A DNA stretch of 64,000 nt from Scalesia atractyloides. Taxonomy: Eukaryota; Streptophyta; Magnoliopsida; Asterales; Asteraceae. This document shows positions 11,084 to 23,164 of this stretch, piece by piece. A program made the translations under genes and the position numbers. Position 1 is the stretch's first letter. Every line of letters starts with the position of its first letter. The stretch lies in NCBI GenBank assembly GCA_947069175.1, contig CAMTDV010000002.1:7605054-7669053 (forward strand), in the 5' to 3' direction. The notes under the pieces are model-generated. The model worked only from the letters and a program-made list of their open reading frames with translations, was not told the DNA's origin and ran no database searches.

Positions 11084-14000
11084 TGTAACACCCTGTAAAA
11101 TCGTGTCCAATAGTATAGTGACACGTGTTGTATTTTAAATAGTCTATTAAAGACCAATAAGGACTAAAGGCGTCAACATGCTCAAACTGAGCCTCTGAGT
11201 GACGGTCTGATGTCAACATGCATAAATAACAACCTCTGAGTGACTAATATGTCAACATGCTTAAAACTTGGCCTCTGAATGACTGATATGTCAACCTGCC
11301 CAACCTCTAAGTTACATCGGAATCAACATGCTTATAAAAAGCCTCTGAGTGATCCTTTGCGAAGTCCTAACTCTCATACGTGCCAATTGTTGAACGAAAG
11401 GGTTCAATTTTGTATATTTGTGAAAGTTGGATGATGGAGGGACTAAAAGTGTCAACATGTTAATTTATACCTCTAAGTGACCTTTTAACGAACCGAGAGC
11501 TCGACAATGTCCGGGAATAATCCCGGGGTATGCCAAGTATTGGCTACAGAGGGCTAAAAATGCCAAAAAGGTGTTTTAAAAGGTTTTTAGAAGCTTTGTT
11601 AAGTTAAGGGGCTAAAAGTGTCAAAGTTTGAAAGTGGCCTTAGGGCGGTCGTGGGCCGCGAGAGACCAGGCCTTGGTCTCTCGCCGGGCGCGAGAAAGGC
11701 TCTGATGCAGAAAGTTTTGCTTGGCTGCCAAACAAAGCTCCAAAAACCATTAAATCGAAACTATGGCTTCCCAAACTGCTATGCCACGTTTTGGGACACT
11801 TGTAAGCTTCCTCTTACACCCCTAAACACCTGGCATCACCTCCTTTGAGTTCTCCAACTATAAATAGGTGCTTAAGTTCACCATTTCAACTTGCACCTTT
11901 CTCATTCATACACTCTTATCCCTCCTCTGGAAGTTCCTAGCTGAAAGGAGCATCCAACTTAGTTCTCTTGCATTCTAGGAACCTCTTGTAAGTGTTCCTT
12001 GCTCTTGCATTTTCGTTTATAGGCTTTTATAGCCAAAAGTCAAGCGTTTTACGAAAAACGCTTTGACTTTCGGTCAAGACCATTATGGTCCAGCCATTGT
12101 TCGAAATGAACGTGGCTAAGTGATCGTCATAAGGTAGGTGTTAATCCCTATAAAGGGCACCGATTGACGGGTCAAAGTTATGATATTAAAAAGTCAAACA
12201 GGCAATTTTTCGGAAAAATCATAAATTGATCTTATATATGTAATGAAACCTGTTTTGACACTTAAACAAGTTGGTAATAATTATTAGAACATGTAAGAAC
12301 ATGTTCGGCTCGTCAATTTCAGTTCTAGGGTCTGTTCGCAACCGAAAGTCGCGAGGTTTGACTTCTTCTCTGACTTTCGATTCTGACCCGATTTAGATTA
12401 GTTACCTACTGATCTAAAGTTGCATTATGATCGCAAAATAATGTAGCATAACCCTCTGGTGTTATATTACATGATCATAATCAGAAGCTAAGTTTATGCG
12501 CAAGTTCCATAATTATGCCATCTTTGACCAAAATGTCATTTTTGCATAAATCAAGGTTTTAATGATAATGAACTTGAAAATAAGTTTTCTACTGATATAA
12601 TATTATAATTAGGATAATTTGGGATGTTAAACCATGTTATAAACTGAGTTTTCAAGCAAGTCCTTAAACTATGTCAATAAATGACGATTTTAGCCCTTGT
12701 GGCTTATAAAATTGTTTTAATTAAATCTTTTCACGGTAAATCTTTTACCTGCTGATATGTTATATTAAATTACATATCTAAGACATTTCAATCTGACCCT
12801 AATGTCAGTTTTCATTAAATATTGCATAAAACGTCATTTTACGACATAAGCACCGTTTCGGCGCATAGTATGGTTTTAAACCATATTAATTGACCAAGAC
12901 TTGTTAACTACTGATTTTAAAACTTATTTTAAACATATATATAGTAGGTACATATTATAAACTCAGAATCCCAAATAATTTATAAACTTTGTGTAAAATG
13001 ACCAAAATGCCCCTTCGGTGCATAGTTTGGTCATAAAAGATAAGTTACACAAATAATTGGTATCCTACTGATATTATATCATAAATAATGTATTTTTCCA
13101 GAATAATTATAATTATAACATTAAATTATATTCAAGTTCCTTTTATATGGTATGAAATTACCAAAATGCCTTTATTAGGCATAGTTTCGTTTTAAGACCT
13201 TAACGAGCATATAAGTTGATATCTTGCTGATATTTTAACTTATTTAAAATATAGTGGCATATAGAACTTGTCCATAACTTATCCGGTTACCCATTATCGC
13301 TTATAAGCGTACGGTTGATTATACGTAACTAGTTTACGGAATTTAACCAAAACGGGTTTAACCTTATCATTTTAATCTCAAAATCCAGAATTTTAATTTT
13401 TTACCCATATAATACAAGTCAAAGTACTTGTCGGGTTTAAACTACATTCTATCTGATCATCTTTAAATCAAGCGTTATATGTTTTGATCATGTACACTAC
13501 TCGTTCTAAGTCTATGACTTAAATAAAGACCGATAGTATTTAATTGGTTAGCTTATGCCATAATCCAGACTAGAGCCTTGCCGGTAAATGCTATCTGCAC
13601 GTTTGTACTTTTGTATACGACTGAGTTATTGAAATTAAAAGAAGACTAGCTCAGGTAAATACTCTTGACTTATTTTCCCTATGCGGGCTTGGGATACGGT
13701 AAACTATTACCGCTTGGTCAGAAATGGGATCAATTGAGTGTCGGATTGTGGCTAGTAAATCCACATATTCTGTTTTAATTAGTTTTGTTTGATAACTTAA
13801 ACATCAGGGGTTAAATTACCGTGTCCTGGATATCCTCGACTCATTAGATTAGTTAATGGCCACGACCTTAGCGCGGGGTGTAGGCATACACCTGACAGAC
13901 GCTCAAATGCAAATTACCCAAGACGTTGGGGATAACTCCTCTATGAGTTCTAAGTTGTGTTTATTTAATCATGACTCGGTCTCTGTACTGGGCCCTGTAT

Positions 14001-14470
14001 GCATGGACAAACATGTGAATCTGTTAACAAGGTTACAAAGTAACTTTCCCAAGTTATAAAAGATTTTGTGCCCTTGCACTTAAAATCAATTTAAAATGTT
14101 TTCAAAATGAGTCAGTTAGGTGTATTTACCAGCGAAAGCTGACGTATCGTCCGAAGACTAAACTGCATGTACAATACGAAATAGGTCGGAAGCTGCTCGG
14201 TAGTGAATAAGAGGATCTTGCAAATCCTTAGATCTGCCCTAAAGTTTGTTTTATATTCTTTCTTTGTACATTTTATGATCCGCCTGTGGATCTTCTATTA
14301 TGAGCCTTTATATTATTTTATTTCGAACATTTGGTTTGTAATAGTAATTTTACTCCAAGACTTCCGTTGTGTCGTGTTTAATTGACAATGCTGTTATCAA
14401 CTGACGTCACGATACTCCCCACCCAGGCCCACCGGTGTATGGATTTGGGTTGGAAATCCGGGGTGTGACA
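11084..14470 (+). repeat. Second chromovirus LTR, shared between two tandem units
   Basis: It starts TGTAACACC and ends GGTGTGACA. It carries the U3 repeats (from 11174), the GC-rich inverted repeat near 11655-11690 and the TATA box (11859-11867). Unlike a normal 3' LTR it is followed by a primer-binding site and a second copy of the leader ORF. It therefore serves as both the 3' LTR of the first unit and the 5' LTR of a second. Confidence 0.92.
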
Positions 14471-14473
14471 GGT

Positions 14474-14486
14474 TGGTATCAGAGCC
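14474..14486 (+). other. Second primer-binding site
   Basis: The same TGGTATCAGAGCC sits after the second LTR. It shows that a second element body starts here. Confidence 0.88.
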
Positions 14487-14641
14487 AACGTTTGAGAGAA
14501 TTAAACACTATCCTTCTTGTGTTTAATCTCAAACTTACATGAGCACATTCCTTAGACTTCCGAGTCTAGGCATTGACCTAGGATGACTCATTTCATTATT
14601 AAGTTATTAGTATTGTTTTTAAATTGATTTTTAACAGGAAA

Positions 14642-15292
14642 ATGCCGCCATGTGTACGAGGACAAAGTGGGAGAGGAAAAGGTCCAATGAGGGGAGGACC
14701 ATCGGGGCGCATTCCCCCTCAACCTCACAACTCAGATGCCTACGAAGAATCAAGAGATTCGTCTCCTTGGAAACCAGTGAGACACTCTATCTCTCATAGA
14801 CATTCGCCCCCACATTCCCAAAATTCTTACCACTCTCACCACTCCTATCATTCACACCATTCTCATCATTTAAATTCACATTCTTATCATGAAGAATTTA
14901 ACCCTAACCATTACTTTAACACGCCTCCAGCCGATCAAAATCAGTTGGACCAGCCAAACCCTATGGACGAGGACTCCGATCCGGAGATGCCGCCGTCGGG
15001 ATCAAATGCGCATCCAATAGAAATCTCGAGGGATTTGAACTCTTATGCCGGATTGCCTTACCAAGGTCCTAATGAGTGGGACCAATATTGGAATCAATTC
15101 ACCTTCGCCCACACTCCTTCTCATCCCTCTCAACCACCCCCGATACAAGAAGATGTCCACATGGAACCGGTGGACCAACCTCAACCACCCCCGATACAAG
15201 AAGATGTCCACATGTCACATAAGGCCCATCAGTTCCTCGATGGATACGAGTTGAGCATCGCGTGCCTCATTAGATCGGCTCCGTTTGATTGA
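14642..15292 (+). pseudogene. Second copy of leader ORF, truncated and fused to host LTR
   Basis: This copy keeps an open frame through the Arg/Gly, Ser/His/Tyr (SHHSYHSHHSHH) and acidic/Pro-rich segments, better than the copy at 4259. A 39-bp stretch ending AAGATGTCCACATG is duplicated (about 15140-15213). Just after it the element stops and the frame runs into family T LTR sequence, adding about 25 foreign residues before TGA. The codons after about 15214 are therefore not retroviral. Confidence 0.7.
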
Positions 15293-15723
15293 GCCTTGAT
15301 CCCACAATCATCATTTATCATGCTCATGTGTACATTGTTGATGTTATATGGTTTGTGATTAAAATTATATATGCATATGCTCATATTTGGTCCATGCATA
15401 TTTTTTTATTCAATATAACTAATTTGTTTAAATGTTTAATTTAGATTCACTCGCCAACTTTTACGTTGACCAAACCTTTATTTTACACATGATACAGGTG
15501 GACAGGCTGAGGATAGGAACACTTAGGATTGGCTTTAGAAGATGAATAAAATATGTCTTATTTAGAACAATTTTTCTTATGTTTCTATATTTCTATGTGT
15601 TTGGATATTCTCTTTTAAATTTACAATAATAAATATGAGACTTAATTATAGTAAATGTCATGAGCTTTGATGAAAACCCAATCATGCCCGACTTTTATAT
15701 CCGCTGCAGGACTGGGTGTGACA
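15215..15723 (+). repeat. Family T LTR, copy A, 3' end
   Basis: The GGCCCATCAGTTCCTCG segment, the GATCGGCTCCGTTTGATTG hairpin region and the terminal GGGTGTGACA match the 3' ends at 46180-46688 and, less closely, 49670-50393. It is the continuation of the LTR at 1-728. The part between was lost with most of the second chromovirus unit. Confidence 0.8.
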
Positions 15724-15749
15724 TAAAACATACACAATTAATTAACAAG

Positions 15750-16275
15750 GAACAATTTACAAATGTGTAAATGAGCTAAAATGTGTTTAACATAAACAAG
15801 TAAGTGACCACTGAATAATTTGCACATGTGTAATTAAGCTGAAAATGTGTAAAACATAACCAAATTAGTGACAGGGAACACTTTACACATGTGTAATTGG
15901 GCTGAAAATGTGTAAAATAACATTTTATACATGTGTAACTCAATTGAAAATGTGTAAAAAATATACAAATATCTAACATGGAACAAATTTACACATGTGT
16001 AATTAGCTGCACATGTGTAAAACAAGTACTTAAAATGTGTAAAACATAGGTAAGATAGAAATAAAAGACAGTGAGCAGTTTACACACGTGTAAATCATAT
16101 GAAAATGTGTAATCTATAATGGTTAAGAAAACAACCATATATATGAAGGTTTACAAATGTGTAAATTATAATAGTTAAAAAACCATATATATGAAGATTT
16201 ACACATGTGTAAATCATAATATTAAAAAAACAATCATATAGATGAAGGTTTACACATGTGTAAATCATAATAGTA
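15750..16275. repeat. Cluster of palindromic TTACACATGTGTAA repeats
   Basis: Around ten perfect or near-perfect palindromes (TTTACACATGTGTAA and variants with AAATG, ACACG or ATACATG) occur at intervals of about 45-70 bp. In the left half each is followed by a half-site (AAAATGTGTAAAA). In the right half the unit is about 50 bp with CATATATATGAAGG. It starts immediately downstream of the LTR end at 15723. Confidence 0.85.
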
Positions 16276-17016
16276 AATTAAATAAGCATATATGAAAAAG
16301 AATATAAACCCGTACATATAAAAATATTGGAACAATTACATAATAAAATACAAAAATAAATAATCCACCAACTAAATAAACATAAAACATGAGTAGTAAT
16401 TACATAGACTTAAAAGGCATACAAACAATCTTTGCTCTTGTTTTCAAATGACCATTAAGAATCAATTTACTTCTATATTGTAATAATCAATTGCTTGATT
16501 GGTGGTACTCCTAACTTTCATGTTATTGCTAGTACCTACTACTACAACCGCTGGACTTTCTTATTTTTCTTCGGTTGTTAGTGATTTCTATGTGAATAAT
16601 AATGATATCTCAAAGTTGTTGGTTTTAACCCTCTTAGTCGCTTTGCAGCAACGTCGTACGCACCTTTCGCATCCTTGTGGTATCAAACATTGCTTATAGG
16701 CCTGCACCACTCAATCATAAAAAAATTATAACCGAGTGAGTTAGGTAATGGATGGAGAATATCACATAATATGTTGAATGATAGCTAACTGATTTGGCTT
16801 GTGGACATCAGTAGTTCACTATGGCTAACAATACTACAACATTAACGTTGGATTGTTACTTAAACTTTATTGTTCGACTAAGCATATAAAAAAATAGATT
16901 AACTACCCAAAAACATGATCAAATCATCAAATGGTACAAAAAAGACAAATAAAGTAGTAATTGAACTAGCCGATTGATACCTAGAAATCATAGCACCCCA
17001 ACTTCTCTATCCTCAA
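16276..17016. other. AT-rich intergenic stretch
   Basis: No supported gene. The short frames here lack recognisable domains. Confidence 0.5.
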
Positions 17017-17250
17017 CTAGTGCTTCGTTAAAAACCAATCTTGCACCTCAACATCCCCAATTTTAGCATATCCAGAAATTAAAACCGTCCACAACACAAA
17101 ACAATGCCTAGGAATTTCGTCGAACACATAGCGTGCATCACCCATTTTATCAAACAATGAATACATCATCATCAACCTATTACCCACAAACCCATCAAAC
17201 ACAAAACCCAAATTCCGAAATACATCATCATTAGTTTTGGGTTAATCCCT
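17017..17250 (-). pseudogene. Pentatricopeptide-repeat gene fragment
   Basis: The translation reads GFVFDGFVGNRL, then GDARYVFDEIPRHC and WTVLISGYAKIGDVEV. This is the characteristic PPR spacing of plant organelle RNA-binding proteins (helix pairs with the D-A-R-x-V-F-D-E-x-P core and the I-S-G-Y-A-K-x-G-D loop). Only about two repeats remain and no start, targeting peptide or further repeats are found nearby. It is a gene scrap, possibly carried by a transposon. Confidence 0.7.
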
Positions 17251-17758
17251 ATCATATGTTTTAGGTTAAATGGTGGAATCATTGAATGAATCTCCATATA
17301 AACAAAACACAAATTACACCACCATTAGAAAAAGCAACAAGCAAATCGAAGTAAGAAAAGTGATTGAAGAACTCGAACATATGATACAGATTGAAGAATT
17401 GGCAAAACCATATAGCAGAATCAAAAAGTGAAGATACCTGAATATGGAATGGACGAAGATCATAGAAAGAATCGATGAAGTTGATTTAGAAACAATTGTA
17501 GAATTTAGACCCTAAGCAGAAGGAATCAATGCGATTGACATGTATAATGATAAGAACATATTCTCAAAGGAAGATGGAAAACCCTAAATCAAATGTTCGA
17601 TGTTTCCGGTTAGTATAAAAGAAGATCAGTAGAATTACCCATTTAACCTTTTTATTAAATCATAAGGGAAGATAAATGAGTGGACGAGATTTGTTCTCCT
17701 GGTTCTCACAAAAGATAGATGTTCTCATTTAAACCCTCCCCTATACATATATATATAC

Positions 17759-17809
<51 letters not shown>
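17251..17809. other. Intergenic, ending in a (TA)n run
   Basis: No coding signal. A (TA)n tract with scattered TACA interruptions covers about 17745-17806. Confidence 0.6.
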
Positions 17810-18579
17810 GGGTGAGGTTATTGTGAGAAAATTTTAAAGTGTGAGAAGGATAAGAAAGAATCTAAACCACTAGATATTTAATCTAATGGTTGAGATCATA
17901 GTGGCAATTCTGTAAATAATGTTGACTATTAAACTAACTAATTTTCTAGATTAAGGGTATAAAGGTAAATTTAATATTTTTAAATTAAGAAACTAACATT
18001 AATACACATGCAAAGTTTCCCCCCTTCTTTTTTAAACATCAATAACTTTTTCTACGTAACTCTTTTCTTTTAAATTACACCATAATAACGAGTGCTTTTT
18101 TTATCTTTAATATGAGTACCATATTGATATACTTATGTAGAGTTATTTCTGTTTTTATATATTTAGGGTGTTATTTCTGTTTTGATTCTGATTAAAGTGT
18201 TGACTAGTGTTATATTATGCTGTTATTTCTATTATATTCAATGTTAGGGTGTTCTTTATAAAATGTGTGTCTTCAATATAACTGTTGTGGTGTTTTTATG
18301 AGTTATGGTATTATTTTTGTTATATTTCTGTTCTTTATAAGATGTATGCCTTCAATATACATGTTATGGTGTTTTTATGAGTTAGGGTGTTATTTCAAAT
18401 TCAAAAATCCCTACAATAACTGCCAAAAATCGGTTGCATATATTCATTCCATAATTAGATTTTATTAGTTAAATTACACTTATACCTTTAAACTACCAAA
18501 ATAAAAAGGGACACATGTCACCTCCATAATCTTTCTTATCCTTCTCACACTTTTAAATTTTCTCTCATGAACCTCTACC
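17810..18579. mobile_element. MULE-type non-autonomous TIR element
   Basis: Terminal inverted repeats of about 50 bp (left GGGTGAGGTTATTGTGAGA, right end reverse-complementing to GGTAGAGGTTCATGAGAGA) share the core AAGTGTGAGAAGGATAAGAA. The flanks TATATATGTA at 17800-17809 and 18580-18589 match, compatible with a 9-10-bp duplication as made by Mutator-like elements. The AT-rich target weakens that evidence. No transposase is encoded. Confidence 0.75.
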
Positions 18580-18615
18580 TATATATGTATGTATATATAT
18601 ATATATCTATAAAGT

Positions 18616-18881
18616 GTAATGTACTATAGGGCTTATCGTATGAGCGTACACGATTGTGAAATTGCATGTTATAAAAAAGCATGTTAGGAAAGTTGATGAA
18701 ATCGCTTGTCAATGAAGTTGATGAAATCGCTTGTCAATGAAGTTGATGAAATCGCATGTTGGTTTCTTGTACAATTTCGCATGTTGTTTTCAGCACAAAT
18801 CGTATGTTAAAAAGTAAAGTAAAGTTGCACGTTGAAAAATCAATCGCGTACGCTCGTAAGATAAGCCCTATTGTACAGTAA
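18616..18881. mobile_element. MITE with 29-bp inverted repeats
   Basis: The sequence at 18621-18649 (TATAGGGCTTATCGTATGAG core) is the near-perfect reverse complement of 18848-18876. The interior contains a 25-bp unit (GTTGATGAAATCGCTTGTCA core) in two exact copies and a diverged third. The superfamily is not resolved. Confidence 0.75.
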
Positions 18882-18889
18882 CCAACATA

Positions 18890-20698
18890 TATATATGTGT
18901 GTGTGCGAAATAAGAATATTATATTTATAGTGAGAGTTAATAACATTAATGTTAAACTTGATCAATTCACTATAAGCGACTCAAGGTTAGATTTGACCAC
19001 ACGCATTATTAAGATGAAAAAAAATAGAAGAAGAAAGAGTGTCTTGTATTCTCCACAGGTTTGTGACTGCTATTTCCAACGCTAACAGAAAACGAGTCGT
19101 GTGGGCTTGTAAATTGTCCTACTCGCTGAACCCGCTTTATGCATTACTTGTGAGGTCTGTAAATTCCCCTATTGTAACTACTCGAGTTGCTGTCATTACT
19201 TATATCATTCCCATTACTTTCCCTATATATACTACTTGTTTTGTTACTTTCATTGTAGTCACAAGACACACTAGATTGACCATTTTCAACACTCTTCTCC
19301 AACGTATTCGAAAATTCACTAACTTCTGTGCTGTGAAGGATTGAAGCCTTCTTTTGCTTCTGTAAAATATGTATTTGAACACAAACTGTTTTGTGGGGCT
19401 GGGCTTAGGTGGAACCCATTTGGATCCATAATCTGATGATCAAAGCGCCTGTTATCGGTTCGACCATGGGCCTCATTAAGTTCAACATGTTTTAAGCTGA
19501 CTGTTTCACAATCCAACCCATTTGTAATGTAGTTGTAAGTGGTTTTGTAGGAAATTCGTTAACTGCAAGCCGAATTCGTGCCTCTGATATGCGATGAAGA
19601 TTGAGATTTTGCAGGTTGGTTAAAGGCTCACATTGACGTTTGGGAAGTCAAATATACAATAAATAGAAAGTCAAATATGTGAGGTACAGTTTGGAAGCTG
19701 AGTCTGCTGGAGACTATGAAAAGTAATTACAATTTGACTCCATGGACGTTTCAAATAGACCTAAAAAGGAAAAGAAGGAAAACCATTATGTATGTAACAT
19801 TTACTGGAATTCTTGTTGTGTTTTGCTGCTTGTGACTAAATTATCTTATGTTATTGCAGGGATCCACATTTAAGCATCGTTGGCAACTATTTACGAGCAC
19901 AACTTTACGTTAAAACATGTATTCTTGCTTTCTGACACATGACCTCGTGTGGGGCTAATCGTTTTCATTTCCCATCTAAGAGAACTCAGAAGAGAAAGAA
20001 AGGTTTTTTGAGAAAGGAATAGGTTTGTTTTGGGTATGTGCATTGGCCATTGTAACTTTATAATTTTTTGTAATACATCTTGTCACATACGGTCGTTTTC
20101 TAAAAAATACATTTTTATGAAAGCAGGACAACTTCTATATAATCATAACAAGTTTATGTTGTTAATATGCACAAGATGATGAATAAATTAGGCAAAATAT
20201 AAACTATAAGCCTATAATGAAAGCTTGGCCACTTGTGGCCCAATTATGAGTCTCACTTGTGGCTTTGTGGGCAACATGCAACAGTTCCTGAGCCTAACCA
20301 TATTATTGCTACAGGTGTGTGTTTAGTGTTGGTATCCCATAATGGACATGGCTTAGAGTGATGCAACAGAAGGGCAGTTCTGTGCATGTGGGAAACCTTA
20401 TGCCTGTAATTTGTATTGTTATTTTTTATATAGAAATATGCTATAAGACCTTATTGTATACAGGGTGGTTGGCAATAGTTAAAGACAAAAATAAAAATAT
20501 CAAATACATAGTCAAATATAGGAAGGAAATAATAGTTTTTTTTTTGTAGATATGAAGATTGTTAGCGAAATGATTATGTTGTCAGATTTTCAAATGGTTT
20601 ACCAAGGTAAATAGTGTCTGCAGTGTAGACTAAAGATACGTGGCTAAGATCTTGGTTTTGATTTAGAATTTGTCGGTTTTGTGTAACTCATTAACAGG
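18890..20698. other. Region upstream of the NLR exon, no gene assigned
   Basis: It contains short frames without recognisable domains. Because 20690-20698 ends in an intron-like TTAACAG directly before NLR exon codons, part of this stretch is probably intron of the NLR gene. No earlier NLR exon (NB-ARC) is recognisable here. Confidence 0.4.
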
Positions 20699-20703
20699 AA
20701 AAC

Positions 20704-21204
20704 TGTAAAGAATGGTATAACAAGAACTCAAGAAATAGCGACAAAACAAGTGACGTAAATCTTATTAGTTTTACCAACCCAGAAAAACACCCAACCAAAC
20801 ACAGAAAAGCAACTGATCAACTGAAGACTCAGTTAATCTATACAAATCAGAACAGCAAGATCTCACACGAGATCAACAAGATCACAATAGATCTTAACAA
20901 GTACAAACCCTAATCGCCAGAAGGAGAGAGAGAAATGACCAGAAGAAAACAAAACAACAACTTGCCCTAGATCTGCAACACTTCACCTTTTATATTCCCA
21001 AAAATAATACTTTCATTTTAACCCGCCAAGTATCACTTATTACACTTCAGCCCTTCTGCTCATACACATCAACCCTTCAACTTTAGAACCTGCTCACTTT
21101 AAACTTCCGTTAATCACAACAGAATATAAACAGAAAATAACGACATATAACAACCAGATGCAACCAACTTAACAATTTCTTTACAACAACACCTTTATTT
21201 AACA
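20704..21204 (-). repeat. Copia 3' LTR
   Basis: 501 bp, TGTTAAATAAAGG to CATTCTTTACA on the minus strand. Compared with the other LTR it has six visible substitutions and lacks two segments of about 36 and 23 bp. Confidence 0.92.
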
Positions 21205-21216
21205 TCCTCCCATAAT

Positions 21217-21710
21217 TTATGTAGCAAACATGTTATGTAAACCCAACTGCTCACACATAATGACATGTTGGTTTACACTCAACCCTTTTGTGAAAATATC
21301 AACAACCTGCATTTTTGTCCTTACCTTTTCCGGCTGTATAACTCCAAACGAAATTTTTTCTCTCAAAAAATGTACATCCAACTCAAAATGTTTTGTTTTT
21401 TCATGAAACACAGGATTTTGAGAAATCGATATTGCAGACTTATTGTCACAGAATAATTTAACTGGTAAACTATGATTAACCTTTAATTCTGTTAGTACAT
21501 TTAAGATCCACAGAATTTCACAAGTAGCTGAGCACATTGCTCTATACTCAGCTTCTGCAGTAGATCTTAACGTAACATTCTGTTTCTTGCTCTTCCAAGA
21601 AATTAATGTATCACCCAAAAATATACCAAATCCAGTAACTGACCTTCTGGTCAACAAACACTTTGCCCAGTCAGAGTCAACATACCCTGAAAATACCATA
21701 TCACTTGACT
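21217..21710 (-). pseudogene. Copia RNase H
   Basis: It begins with the D of YVDSDWAKC, followed by RSVTGFGIFLG, the STAEAEYRA motif with the catalytic Glu, FCDNKSAI and HFELDVHFLREK. This is the full Copia RNase H signature set. The frame is open to the stop just before the polypurine tract. It is separated from RT by a frame change near 21880 and a stop near 21703. Confidence 0.9.
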
Positions 21711-21872
21711 ACTTAAAAGTTATACGACTTCCAAGACACTGCTTCAAGTACCTTAACAACCTCAATGCAATATTAAGATGAGTTTGACTGGGACTATGCA
21801 TATATTGACTTAAAAATTGAACAGTATAGCTTATATTAGGTCTTGTTAAAGACAAATATATCAACTTTTCTA

Positions 21873-23164
21873 TCAACCTTGATATCCATTAACATTTTCT
21901 AATGGTTCCTTTTCTTTATTACACTTATTTGTAACAAGAAAACTTTGTTCAATTGGGGTTTTAACAGGTTTACAACCTAAATACCCAAACTCGCTTAACA
22001 ACTCAAGACAATACTTTCTTTGAGAAAGACAAATACAATTATCTGAGTATAAGACTTCAATACCTAAGAAGTACCTAAGTATTCCTAAATCTTTAATTTT
22101 AAAACTTTCTTTTAAACACTTATTTATTCTTTCAATTTCAGTTTTATTGTTACATGTTACAACTATGTCATCTACATATACTAAGAAAACAATCAAGACA
22201 TCTTGTTTTGACGACACAAATAAAGAATAGTCACAAACACTTTGAGCAAATCCCATAGAAATTAATACAGAGGTTAATTTCTCAGTCCACTGTCTTGAGG
22301 CTTGCTTAAGACCATATAAAGACTTAACCAACTTACACACTTTAGTATTATCATTTGAAAAATAGCCTTGAGGTAAGGTTATAAAAACATCCTCAGTCAA
22401 AGTACCATATAGAAATGCATTATTTATGTCCATTTGATACAATGGCCAATTGTTATTAACAACAAGTTTTAACACTATTCTTACCGTAACCATTTTCACA
22501 ACCGGTGAAAAAGTTTCACCAAAATCCACACCTTCCCTTTGATAAAACCTTTGGCCACCAATCTGGCCTTATACCTTTCTATTTCTCCATTAGCCTTATA
22601 TTTGATTTTATACACCCATTTGCACCCTATAGGTTTTCTTCCTTTAGGAAGATCAACCAAAGTCCAAGTGTTATTTCTGTATAAGGCTTCCATTTCATCA
22701 TTCATTGCCTCAACCCACCTAACATCCTTTGCAGCCTCACTATAAGTCGTAGGTTCAACAGTTTTATTTAAAGAGGCAACAAAACATTTGTTTTCATAGG
22801 ACAAGTTAGCATAATTGACAACCCTTTCTATTCCATATTTCACTTTGCCTTCAACAACAAAATCATTAAACACTTTAGGCATATAACTAGTTCTAGATGA
22901 CCTTCTAACATTTTGACTTTCAGTTCTAACATTTGTACTCTCAGATAGGTTGATTTCATCATCTATCCCTACAGTGTCCTCTGCCCTGCCATCACTACCC
23001 TGACTACTACTACTCTCCTGTTCATTATTAGTATGCTGAATATTCTCAGCAGTATGAACAGTGGCAGATGTAGAGGGTATTAATGGCTGCTGATCATCAC
23101 CGGAGGGATCATGAAAACCACTTGTACCCTCTTCATCATCGGGAGTTAGAATTCTAGATGCCAT
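21873..23164 (-). pseudogene. Copia reverse transcriptase with acidic linker (frameshifted)
   Basis: An acidic Ser-rich linker (from 23164) leads to YSEAAKDVRWVEAM and the RVT_2 domain. The domain shows GCKWVYKIKYKANGEIERYKA, then after a frameshift near 22515 FGETFSPVVKMVTVRI, the MDINNAFLYG motif, SLYGLKQASRQW and the catalytic YVDDIVV near 22165-22180. Confidence 0.92.

Noticed and set aside
15750..16275. CRISPR array
   Set aside because: The repeats are short palindromes with variable, AT-rich repeated spacers in a plant genome; no cas genes.
19039..19344. 101-codon hydrophobic plus-strand frame
   Set aside because: No recognisable family and no splice or neighbour support; likely chance in the NLR upstream region.
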